Assembly (NCBI GenBank): GCA_027575765.1
Contig: JANBPT010000142.1
Coordinates: 1-64,000 of the forward strand
DNA from: Tieghemiomyces parasiticus
Lineage: Eukaryota; Kickxellomycota; Dimargaritomycetes; Dimargaritales; Dimargaritaceae
Direction of reading: 5' to 3'
DNA: 64,000 nucleotides
Of the stretch, positions 11,335-21,305 are shown one piece after another. Every line of letters starts with the position of its first letter. Position 1 is the stretch's first letter. The notes beneath the pieces were generated by a model that had not been told where the DNA came from, ran no database searches, and saw only the letters and a list, made by a program, of their open reading frames with translations. The position numbers were made by a program, and so were the translations under genes.

Positions 11335-12613
11335 GGCCACGATGAGGGGTTGACGTCACCGGGTGTGGGTCCTAGAGGCGGCGTGACGGGCAACAAAAAA
11401 AGAATGTCCACGCAGGGTCTAGCCGGGGGGTTGGGGAGAGGGGGGGTGAAAATCGTACGTATCCCGTGAAAGGTATCGTTGATGCTGAAAGGCAGGTACA
11501 CCAGTCGCGGTGCAATGTATACCGTCAGCACACAGTGTGACACGAAGGGTAGGAGTAGGGGGAGGGTGGTAAATGGGTAGGGAAAGCGGGACAAAGGGAA
11601 GGCAAGTTATAACTGCGGAGGGGTAGAATACGTGATGCGGATGACTAGGTAGGCCAATATCGGTGGTTAGGAGGTGGTAAGGGTAAATGGCAGAATAGGG
11701 GCCTCAAGTGGCCTGGAAAGAGCGCACTGGAGAAAGGGAAAGTGAGAGAGCTCTATACAATGCAAACGTGCGCAGTCAAGTGAGCTAGTAAGCAAGGGGC
11801 ATCTCCATCACACAAAAAGGTCTGGCGTGCAAGAGAGAAATGTGGCGGTTCGATGAAAATGGTATAGCTGGAGAACGGAGCAACCCACGCGAGAGAGGGA
11901 GAGGGGGGGAGGAAGGGAGGGCAGAGGATGGCTGGGTAGAAAAAAAAGAGCGGCCGGCTGAATGCGCGTCAAGACCAGCGGCCTCTAGGACTGAATAACG
12001 TTCTCTAGACACATCGCGGACGTGCAAGGGAGGCAGCGAGGGATCCAGGGAATGGGAGGAGCGGAAGACACGCGTGGGCAGGATCATACTGGATATGAGG
12101 TGGGCGAAGGGTCCATCTTGGAATGTGGTCAAAGGTCGAGTGGAAAGGATGGCAGCCCACGCAGACGTCCGCGTCGCACCAGGTCCGAGAGGTGGTGTGA
12201 ATGGATGTGGGCAGATGGGCCGCACGCGACCGAGTGCCGGGTTGAGATGCGCAGAGGAGACAAGTGCGGAGACACGAGATCCTTGCTGTAGGAAATCTCA
12301 CAAAGTCCACGTTCTACATCTCTGGGCCCGCAGAGACCAGCCGAAAAACGGCGGCAAGGACTGCCCCCATGGCTTCCTGGCTCAAGTCGAGTATCATCAA
12401 GACAGTCTGTGGTCGACGCTAGATCCAACTGTACGGTGGGATGGTATTTATTACGCATGGTCGGATTACACTGTACACAGGAGCGAAAGGCGGAGTAATA
12501 GGAACGGAGACGAGGACACCAAACCCTTGGGTTTGGCGGCGATGACTGTAGCTAATTCTCGAGGACGTAGGGGTGCGGCTGTACCGCTCGGTCGTAGATA
12601 TAAGGTTGGCTAT
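11335..12613. other. Intergenic, BRE1 upstream region; no gene recognised
   Basis: Purine-rich on the plus strand (pyrimidine-rich in the sense of BRE1), which suits a promoter and 5' leader. Frames of up to 194 codons exist on both strands but have no conserved motif and biased low-complexity composition. Confidence 0.45.
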
Positions 12614-15175
12614 CTAGGGAAGGGGCTCGGCGCTGTCGCTCAGGCGGGAGAGGTGTAGGTAGGCGTCGGTGCCGTACCCTTCCATTGAGATCAGCTTCAG
12701 GTCGCCGCCAAAGTACCGGGCGTACTGGGTCGACAGGGATGGTGGGCAGTAGTAGTAGTGGAACGGCGGGGTTAGACGTACGGTGGAGAGAGATAAAGAG
12801 AGAGGGGGTGGCGGGGTCGTGTGGCAGGACGGACGGCCAGGTCAACTTACACAGCGGCTGATAGGCAGGCCGTAGCCGAACCCAGCCATCGGGGCCTTGA
12901 AGTCAGTCTGGTTGAAATCCGGTTCCAACGGCTGTGCCTCGGCGGTGGTATACCTGGGTGAGGTCGAGATCCACGGGGGGTAGGTTTGGATGTGCGTGAA
13001 CACCAGGGTTAGCCGGTCGGTCGCAGGGGAGGAGGTTAGCCCGCTCTAGCTGTTGCTCTACTTGACGCCTAGGGTTACTGCCCGCTGGATGCCACTTACA
13101 TGTACGTCCAGACCATGGGTAGTTCACTGCGGGGGATACCGCCGCCCTCGTCGGAGATTTTGATAGTGATGTCCTACCGGTGGGGTCGTTTAGCGGGCGG
13201 ATAGGAAGGAGGGAGGGGGGGGGGAACGACGGACGTAAGCATGCTAAACTAAAATATTGCCTTCGGTTCCATCACGTCCGCCATACAGAGCACTAGCTCC
13301 CACAGCGGACCACCGTCTTACCTCTTGGCCTTCGGCCACCACCACTTTGATGGGTGGAAACTGATCGGCGTCAGGACCGTACAGCTCAACCGTAGCCCGC
13401 AGGCTATTCTTAAGAAGCTCGAAAAGCATGTGGTGCAGGTGGCTGGGCACGTACATGAATTCAAGGTCCTCGCGGCAGTGTAGCGTGATCTTGGGGCCCG
13501 AGAACAGGCCGTAGTAGTCCTCACAAATGAAGGAGGCATCGGCGATGGCATCCTTGGCGATATCGTACAGCCTGGTGTGCGTACAAATGATGCCTACATA
13601 GTCGGGATCGCTCTTGGTCTGCAGGGCGATGTGTTGGCCTGGTGGGTTGGGCAGGGCAGTCAATGGTGAAGGGGAGGGGTAGGGAAGTTAGTGGGGTAGG
13701 CGAAAGGTGGAGGGTTGGTGAGAGGCCTATACATTAGCTGGAGGGAGCCGCAATGAATCACTCAAACCGTTCGTGTAGTGTCCGCCTACCTAGGAGCACA
13801 CGGATCCCAATACGGGACATGTAGAATCGGTCCAGAAAGGCCTGGACGTCTGTGTCGATGATTTTAGTGTTGCGGAGCGCCTTGAATTCCACGATGCCCT
13901 GGGCCAGGGTCGTTACCACACCATCGTGGCGGCGCTTGATCCGTTCTATACACTTGACAAAGTTGCGGTTGTACTCGATAATTTCCTGGGGCAATTCGAC
14001 GTTGTCCACGGGGGTGTAGAATCTGGGTGAGGGATGAAGCCGGTTAAGAAAGGGGGGAGCATGGAGCGGGCGGGTGAGTTGGATGGGTTGGACAGGGTTG
14101 GTGGGTACCAGCCGGCAAACGCTTTCCCCCCTAGCGTGCATGGTCATCGGGCCAGAGGCGGGCGGCTAGCTTATTAGTATTTTCGGGAACACTTACCTGT
14201 GATTCATCGGAACGGCGCGGTACTGGCCATTGTTGGCGTAGGAAACCGAGGGATTGGGATGCGACGCCGGCAAGGAGATGATCTCGGCTGCCTTGGATGC
14301 CTCTTTAAGTTGTTGCTTCACTAGTGACGGCAGTTTAGGCTTGGGGAATTCGATTAAATCCTGCGCTCACGGTAGTGGGATGGTGGGAAGGGGGACGTGA
14401 TACAAGTCTTCGGGTTAGTGAAGTGTACCGGTAGTGTCTAACAAGCTGGCAGTAACCCGGAAAAAATCGTGCTCGGCGTCCGGATGTCCTACCTTAAATG
14501 ATTCAATGTACCAGTTCTTGACCCGAAGCACTGACGGCATCTGGTTCAGATTGTGGGGGAGGTTATCCAACTCGACCACGCGCCGGGCGAGGCGGATCGG
14601 AAGCTCGTCTGGAGAACATATCGGGCGATAAGGTTCGGTATAGTCTATTGAGTAAGCCCAGAAGCTCAGGCCGGTTACCAGGGCCGGGGTATCTGGACAA
14701 TGCGCGCCGGTATACCGAGGTAGGTCATTTGGGTCAACTTACCAGATATGAATTGCGACGCCTTGAGGAGGACCCCCTGCGATGGGTGTTGGCCTAGTTA
14801 TGACATCGGTCAGTATGTGGGTAGTGGGCATAGGACAGCCATGGGGTGAGTCGGGCATGATTGTAGGGGGTACGAGGTTAAGGGGTGGTGAGAGAAGGCC
14901 GCTGTAAGTGAAAAAGGTTTCTCCCTCCAACGACTAGATACGAACGACCTGCTTAGAGTCCCACCGAGAGGGAGGGGGCGAGTGACGGTGAACCAGTAAG
15001 TGCGCCCGTGGGTCGATGCTACTGTGCCAGTCCGACTGCCACTCTCTTCTATCAGCCGGTCCATTCGGAGGCCCTGCTTACCGAATTTGACCATTTGCCG
15101 TAGGGACACGCCAGTTTGCGGGAATTTGGCGAAGTAGTAAATCTTGTCGATGAGTTGTTTCGTAAAGCCGCCCAT
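12614..15175 (-). CDS. PDK: Mitochondrial pyruvate dehydrogenase kinase (PDK/BCKDK family)
   Basis: Matrix GHKL-fold serine kinase that phosphorylates and switches off the E1 alpha subunit of pyruvate dehydrogenase. Nine exons (minus): 15082-15175, 14743-14793 (51 nt), 14493-14608, 14197-14360, 13790-14022, 13322-13638, 13100-13173, 12851-12953 and 12614-12724. They total 1,263 nt, giving 420 residues, all joints in frame. For exon 2 the acceptor AACTAG at 14795 was chosen over the nearer CGCAG because only it restores frame and yields FGQHPSQGVLLKASQF, matching the family. The N-terminal four-helix bundle is followed by the ATP site: N-box around E293-L-L-K-N297, G1 box D333-E-G-G-G and G2 box G374-F-G-Y-G-L-P380. 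L-L-G-Q-H222 is the conserved histidine region. The family usually reads S-R-L-Y-A-R; here Leu is Cys384. Whether it targets PDH or branched-chain dehydrogenase cannot be decided by eye. Confidence 0.93.
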
Positions 15176-17091
15176 GGTGCCAATGTTTCGATGGGAGGGG
15201 AGGAGTTGCCGAGGGTTGAAATCGGGGTGGGTCTAGAATGGAGAAGTCCGGGCAACGGACGATGTGCACGGCGGGGACCGTACCGCCAACAAGAGGCAAC
15301 TGAAGGGCGAGGTAGCCAGGTGGGGGGTCCTGGTCGTGAACTGCGGTACCGAGTACAGCGCGGGCGTATGAATGCGGGCGGAAAGGGTGGAATATGCTGG
15401 AGGGGGAGGGCAGAGAGTTGAATGGGCTGGAGCCACTATATTTGACGGTTATGGAAGTGGGACTTGCTCCGGACGGGGCGAGAGTAGAGGTAGGTGTTAG
15501 ACGCCGCCACTCGGTGTCAATATGGCGGACCCTAATTGGTGTGAGCGGGAGTAGCTAGGTGACTCAGGGTAGCGCGGTAATACGGAAAGATGTGTGTTTG
15601 AACAAGGACGCCATGTGGCGAGCGGAGAAGCGGAGCAAAAACAGATACCGGTCCCGGCTGCTTGATTTATATATATATATGTATAGGAAGGGGGCGGCGA
15701 CGGACGCCCACTGGGTCCCCCCCCGCATGGTGCCTGGCTGACGAGACTCCCCTGACATCGTACGGCCGGCGTGTATGCGCGCGGTGAGACGGCCAGTTCT
15801 GTGCTCTACATTACCGGCTCGGGTATACTGCACTATCTATTCTCAATACCATTTCCGCCTCTCACGTGCGCATCAGCCAGGCTCGAGTGGTCACGCTCCT
15901 GATCCGCCTCCCCGACCGCGCTGCGGGGGGGGGAGCGTTGAGTGTCGTGGGGTAGATGACTGTCATGTGATTGTCGGCGAAGGGTATTGGGTACGGAGGG
16001 GTAACGGTCACGTATGCTCTAGGGCCCCAGCCAGAATAGGCAGGGATATCGCAGAACCGGCATGCGGATTGAAGTCGATCTTGACGGGTGAGGGCGCCAC
16101 GCAGGGCTCCGCCACGGTATACATGAAGTGGTAAGCCCTTAGCTCCTACATTCGATTCAATCATTATTCAGAATAAGGGACGTACCCTCACACTTTTTGA
16201 CGAGTGCGATGTAGGCATCAGTCCAGACATTAGGGTCATTGCGTTGGAACCCAGATAGCCCCGAGCTTTAGGCGGTCGCAGTGGTCTCCGCTGTGAAAAG
16301 CCTAGTCACCTCCAACCGCCCCTTGGTACTTATAAGTTACCAGAGGCCGAAGGACGGCATGCGTGGCTGAAGAGGGAGCGGCGGGATGGAGAGGGGCGAC
16401 AAACCCGGTCAGGTAAAACGGGCATAATCCTGCTCTTTCGTCTTGCGGTCTAAGGAGACAAATACCCAATGGAAGGCCATCCCGCCGGATTCAGGAAAGT
16501 AGACGAGGCGTGGGCCGGGGTTCGAGAATTAGGCGTTGCAAATATGTGAAAACACACAGTGGGGTGGAAAAAAATTACATTGCTCGAGCGAGCTATGCCT
16601 TTCACCTTGCCGTGTCCAGGATTTATTAGCGAGATCTAGCACCATGGCCGCCACCTTTATCAAGAACTCCCCATACCCGCTCCGTATATGCTACTAGCGG
16701 AAGTTCAGGCAGCATTCTAATACTCGACGGATGTGGTAGTAGAATTGGGCACCATGTAAACGCATTGTCGCCCACTAAGTATGGTGAGGTTGGCTAATTG
16801 ACCCGCTATTGGCCGGGCGGTGCGACCATGGGGACACGCTCTACATTTGGCGCGTAACCAGGAGGGTCAAACTGCCGGCTGAGTGACACTCACGTAATTG
16901 GGAGGGTGCTCATGCAGCGTGGAGGCCACACGTCCATTAGCTGGACTCCCCGGATCTCTCGCTCCCGTCCCCATTCTACTCCCCTCACCATTCTCCCCTG
17001 CTTTTCCTTCAGCCATTCCATTGCCTACTTCTCGGCATCACCCTCATTGATCCGTTCCCCGTTGCGCATTCTTCATTCCAACCTACCCAGC
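15176..17091. other. Divergent intergenic region, PDK to Tom6-like; no gene recognised
   Basis: Contains a TA microsatellite at about 15668-15681 and many CpGs, so its composition matches ordinary flanks rather than the repeat block downstream. Frames of 100-120 codons at 15.8-16.2 kb run on both strands over the same bases and have no recognisable content. A short pyrimidine-rich leader (16930-17090) precedes the Tom6-like gene. Confidence 0.45.
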
Positions 17092-17280
17092 ATGCCTCCC
17101 CGCCCGACTCGTGCCATCACCACCCAGCGCGGGCTATTTAGCCGCTTCCTGGATACGATCGCCAGCCAGTTTGTCGATCCTGCCAAGCGGCCGGGCAACA
17201 CCAACATCTTCTTCAATGTCACTCTGTTTGCTGCGTCGATCGTTCTTCTCAAGCGGTTTGGTAACTTGCTGGCCATGTAG
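17092..17280 (+). CDS. Tail-anchored small mitochondrial membrane protein, Tom6-like
   Basis: A 62-residue protein. The start ATG at 17092 follows a pyrimidine-rich leader. An upstream ATG at 17019 region is not needed. Residues 1-13 are basic and polar, 14-25 form an amphipathic R-G-L-F-S-R-F-L-D stretch, and about 39-57 form one membrane segment (N-I-F-F-N-V-T-L-F-A-A-S-I-V-L-L) ending K-R-F-G-N-L-L-A-M. This layout (short basic N-terminus, linker, N-x-x-L-F-A-A-G/S-x segment) resembles Tom6 of the outer-membrane TOM translocase, which stabilises the Tom40 pore. Small TOM subunits are weakly conserved, so the assignment is tentative; another short mitochondrial protein is possible. Confidence 0.45.
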   Translation: MPPRPTRAITTQRGLFSRFLDTIASQFVDPAKRPGNTNIFFNVTLFAASIVLLKRFGNLLAM

Positions 17281-18825
17281 TGTGGCGTAGGAGACTTTCG
17301 ATCCGCTGGAGGCTGGTCTTCTCGATGGCCCGCACGGCGGGGACACGTTTGTCGTCGCTTCCCTGTATGCGACTTTTCCTTGACGAGAACCCCCCCTCTA
17401 CCGAGCCTATACGCTGTCTTTGCGGGCCAACGGCTAAAACTACCGGGTGTACCTTGTTTACTAGCACCAATTAAATTTCTTCCCGGATAAACTACGTGAT
17501 TACGCAATGGTACTAAGCCTGATCCCAGGCAGAGGTATATCCAGCGCCCCTGCTAAAATAGGTCGAGAAGAGGTACAAAAAAGAACAGCAGCCCTTCATG
17601 CAAGCACAAGCGGCCGAGTGGTGACCAATATTGTGGTGAGGAGATACAAAGGGAAATTCCCTCCATATGACTCAACCCCCCTATTATTGACCCCTATCCC
17701 CAACCTTTGCATTCTGCTGGTGGTCAGGTCCTCCATAGCAAGGATAGACTAACACTTTCCCAAGGATATAGAAAAGGGCCAGGTAGGACCCATGTGGTGT
17801 TGTGGAACACAGGGTAAGAATACAATATATTAAATAAACTGTTATGTGATAGTCTGTCATTTTATTAAGGTAGCCAGTGGGCATATAATATATATCCAGT
17901 CCGGCCTTAACTTCTAGCAGTTGACATGACGTGGCAGCAGCAAAGAAATACATCAGGAAATACACAGCATAAAGGAGACAAAAGGACAGTAAAGCAGGAT
18001 ATCATAAGAAAGACTAATTTGCAGAATAGCATGTAAAAGAGTGTGGGCAACTTTGATTGACTCAGCTTATCATTATCATTCCAAATCCAGGTGAAAGGAC
18101 ACAGCTAAGACTGCAATCATAAGTTGGTGATCACTCTGACCACATTAGGGCAGACATTTACAAACTAGGTGGTAGCACCCTTGCTGAAACTGTGTATAAG
18201 GCAACTTTCTTACTAATTCCCCTTGATATGCTACATCCTTCATTGATATTCTCTCCCCTAGCTAGATATCATATCCTACAGTGTATGGCAAATACTCCTT
18301 GTTTTCTACATGGGCTACTCAAACCATGATGGCCTCTATGAGTTATATTTAGGGAGATAGTAACATACCAGTTACCTGAACTCCATTTCCCCTCATCCCC
18401 AGCTTACCAGGACTGGGGATCTGAACCCTGCCATGTGCCTTGGCCGCTGTCACAGGGGGTGGGGCTATTTTCCCAGTAAATATGTGAACAAGGGAAAGCA
18501 TTTTGCCCTGGTTGGTCAGGAAATATATGGCAATGGGTGGTGTCTTAGGGGTGGGTGGGGTAGGGGCTGACTCCGTCAAGGTGCAAGTCAGACCAGCAGC
18601 CATGGCACATGGATTCCTTATTACATTGGCTACCAGCCTTGCTAGGGTCACTCCATCTGGACAGCAGTCAGAAGTAGCTGGGCTAATCTCATAAACTGCA
18701 GTGCTGAATATGGTATCAGCAGCTGGGTATGTATAACACCATAGGGGAGTGGCAAGGTGTAGTGAATAAGGAGCTCTCTAGGGTTAGAAAAGGGAAGCTT
18801 TATATAAGTAGAATTATACTATGTA

Positions 18826-18845
18826 TATAATATATATATATATAC
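18826..18845. repeat. AT-rich microsatellite inside repeat block
   Basis: A run of TA/AT dinucleotides with one interruption, inside the CpG-depleted block. Confidence 0.8.
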
Positions 18846-19209
18846 TATTGAATGTTATACAAAGAATTGAGTTATGTTTATAAGTCAATTGTTTGGGGTT
18901 GTGAGTAAGTATAGTTTATTCAATTATACTTAATAGACAAAGCTGGTAAATGGCTTTCTGGGGGTAGCTCACCATAGCTAGAAGTGGGGTCACCTTGATC
19001 AGGGGCTGGATCTGAAATCCTGGCCCACAAGGTGAGCAGCTGATGTGCAACTTCTGATGAAACCAGTACCAGAAGGATGTGCACCACTGGCACCACAGTT
19101 GGATGATTAGGGGCAGACTGCCCCCATAATCAATGCCAACCCAGATTGTGTAGAGTACACATTTATGGTGGCCATTGTGGTCAGGCCTGCAAGTGTCATC
19201 ATGCCTGGT

Positions 19210-19341
19210 GTGCTGATATTAGGCCCAAGTCTTATACCATACCAAAAGGCTATTCTACTGTCACAGAATTTATGATTCTGAAATAGCAGCCTTGAACTTT
19301 ACCTTGGGATAATCTGATGTGGTGGTTCCCAATCACCACAG
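19210..19341 (+). repeat. Dispersed inverted repeat, copy A
   Basis: About 132 bases matching the reverse complement of 39593-39725 at roughly 90 percent by eye. Shared landmarks include TGATATTAGGCCCAAG, AAAAGGCTATTCTACT, CACAGAATTTATGATTCTG and GGTGGTTCCCAATCACCACA. Where copy B reads AACGTGG, copy A has GATGTGG, a CpG-to-TpG change. Confidence 0.85.
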
Positions 19342-20242
19342 TGTGGAGGGTCAGGTCTTGATTGAGTCTCAGTAATTAGGCATGGAGAGTCGTTGGTATG
19401 TTTGCCATGGCTGATTGTTGGCACTAAAGGGGCAGTGCTTGTTCATGTGTGGTGTCATGATGGCTTGCAGGATTCTGTGGAACATTTACTTCTGAATACC
19501 AACACTGAGAAACCCCTGTTAAACAACATTAAAACTAAAAATACCAAAAACATTGTAGTACCTCATCTGCCTCCTCTTTCCATATGTCTCATCTACTCAT
19601 CCCCTACTGACTATCCTCAATGACAATACTGTGCCCCACCATGCTGTTCAATACCTTGGGATTGCCCACCTACCATGTGGAGCAAGACCCCCCAAACAAA
19701 CCCATCACCACATAAGAAGGGTAGCATAATCACTTGTGGCCTGTTCCAAGAGAATGGTCAGTGGTGATGTGGTAGCTAAGAAGCACCTTGTGGCAATCAC
19801 CAGTCACCTTGCACTCCATATAATCACCACCAACTAAGTTGCCTAGCCAGTGTGGCATCACCCACTAATTCATCACCACTTTTGCTCTCTTTTCCAAAAC
19901 CTTACCCTAATCTAGCAATGTTTCAACTCCCTAGCTCTCCTTTATCTTACAAACCAGACCAAGTTCTATCCACCCTCTCATTGCACAATTTCAAATAATG
20001 ACACCAAGGATATTGCCTTAAGCTCTACGCCCATAAGATCTGTTAGCTATGTAAGTCAGCAAAAGAAAGTAAAATAATCATTATCTTATATTCTATTGAC
20101 TGTACCAATCACCCCCAGTTTCCTACTTACCACAGGCAAAACGGGTAACATTTAAATATCAAGTCTGTATGTTTTAAGGAGCTCCCCTGAATGGTGATTA
20201 GGCCAGAACCACCCAAGTAGTCACCTGAGTTCAAATTTAAAT

Positions 20243-20458
20243 TTAAGACGCCCACCTTGCGGGCACTATGTCACTTAATTGTAATATTTTATACTTGGGG
20301 CCCCAAAGCACGGCTTTGACCACCTGACGGTTTACTCTTGACAGGTTACGGATACCCAACAGGCCAGCTGAACAACCCATTTCAAAGAGTACCTCGGCCG
20401 GCCAACGGTCAACCATTGTTAGGGCGGGGCTAGCCATAAGCAGGTAGGTGAATTTCAT
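20243..20458 (-). CDS. Small F-box-like ORF beside the repeat block
   Basis: A 71-residue open frame starting at ATG 20458 (MKFTYLLMASPALTMVDRWP). The core W-P-A-E-V-L-F-E-M-G, then L-L-G-I-R-N-L-S-R-V-N-R-Q-V and V-L-W, follows the F-box pattern (L-P-x-E-V-L-x-E-I, then L-L-x-L-S-x-V-N-R), the motif that binds Skp1 in SCF ubiquitin ligases. No substrate-binding repeats follow, so this may be a truncated gene, a first exon or a small orphan. The start is hydrophobic enough to mimic a signal peptide, but the F-box match begins right after it. No transcription evidence exists, and the neighbouring repeat raises the chance that it is a relic. Confidence 0.35.
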   Translation of the reverse strand: MKFTYLLMASPALTMVDRWPAEVLFEMGCSAGLLGIRNLSRVNRQVVKAVLWGPKYKILQLSDIVPARWAS

Positions 20459-21305
20459 GATGGGGGGGCTGATATCGCAGTGGCGACTGCGGGAAGTTTG
20501 TGGTGGGTTGCCACTCTGCAAGTGAGCAGCACACGGGGTTCAGTATGAAAAACGAGAGCGGAAAATACGAGCCAATAGTAAATAAGATGCACAAAAGCGA
20601 AAGAGGAACTACTCGTCCTTATTTATCAGCTTACTCGGGTTGAATTAAGAGAAACACTACTTGGGTTCGATGGGGAGGAAGGGGGGGAGGGCGTTCGAAT
20701 GGCTCTCGATTAAGTAAAGGACGGAGGGACTTTGAGAGGCGATGGGGGGGGGTGTTGGCGACCAAATGATACTATGATATCGGGGCTATACACGGTAATA
20801 CCAGAGCCTGACCTGACGAAACATTGCTCCTTCGCCTCACTCATGAGGTCAGCGGCAGACCTTGTATTACTGCCGCCAGTGTGGCCACCAAGGCATTGTG
20901 GTCCTTTGATAGCTCCCTTAACAAAAGCTTCAAGGACGGAATTCGCACCAGCAACCACAAGACGGCACCAATACGTACGCAGCCAACGATGGGGGGTTGC
21001 GCGCCATGGTGTGACCTAAGATAGGTGGCTCCTCTGCTTGCTGTGCTGGTGTAACACGGCGGGAAACCACCACCCTCTACCTAATCCTTGACGACCCTCA
21101 CTCAGCGAAGCTGCAACCAAGGGCCTCTTCCCCCCAAAAAAGGCCGGTGACATTTAGACGAAATAATGGTTCAGTGGACTTTTATCAAAGCCATTATATT
21201 TATTGAGTCGGAAATATCTATCGGCCAGCGGTCGTTTGTACCAATGGCACAGCAGTGTGCCGCCTTACCATGCAGTTAAATGGACACATTTCCGCCGCGT
21301 AGAGT
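20459..21305. other. Intergenic; no gene recognised
   Basis: Normal CpG content resumes here. It includes the 5' side of the F-box-like ORF and the 3' flank of NIC96. Nothing else supported. Confidence 0.45.

Larger units (their letters stand above)
17630..20245. mobile_element. CpG-depleted, decayed repeat block
   Basis: About 2.6 kb that differs sharply from its surroundings: between 18,001 and 20,000 I count only three CpG dinucleotides, while flanking DNA often has several per 60 bases. TG and CA are abundant, base composition is AT-richer, and no long open frame survives. Part of it (19210-19341) recurs in inverted orientation at 39593-39725. Together this fits an old transposable element silenced by cytosine methylation and eroded by deamination. 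No reverse transcriptase, transposase or long terminal repeat could be recognised, so the element class is unknown, and the boundaries are set by CpG density only. Confidence 0.6.

Noticed and set aside
12074..12658. 194-codon plus-strand frame downstream of BRE1's promoter
   Set aside because: It overlaps the last exon of the PDK gene on the other strand and has no conserved content.
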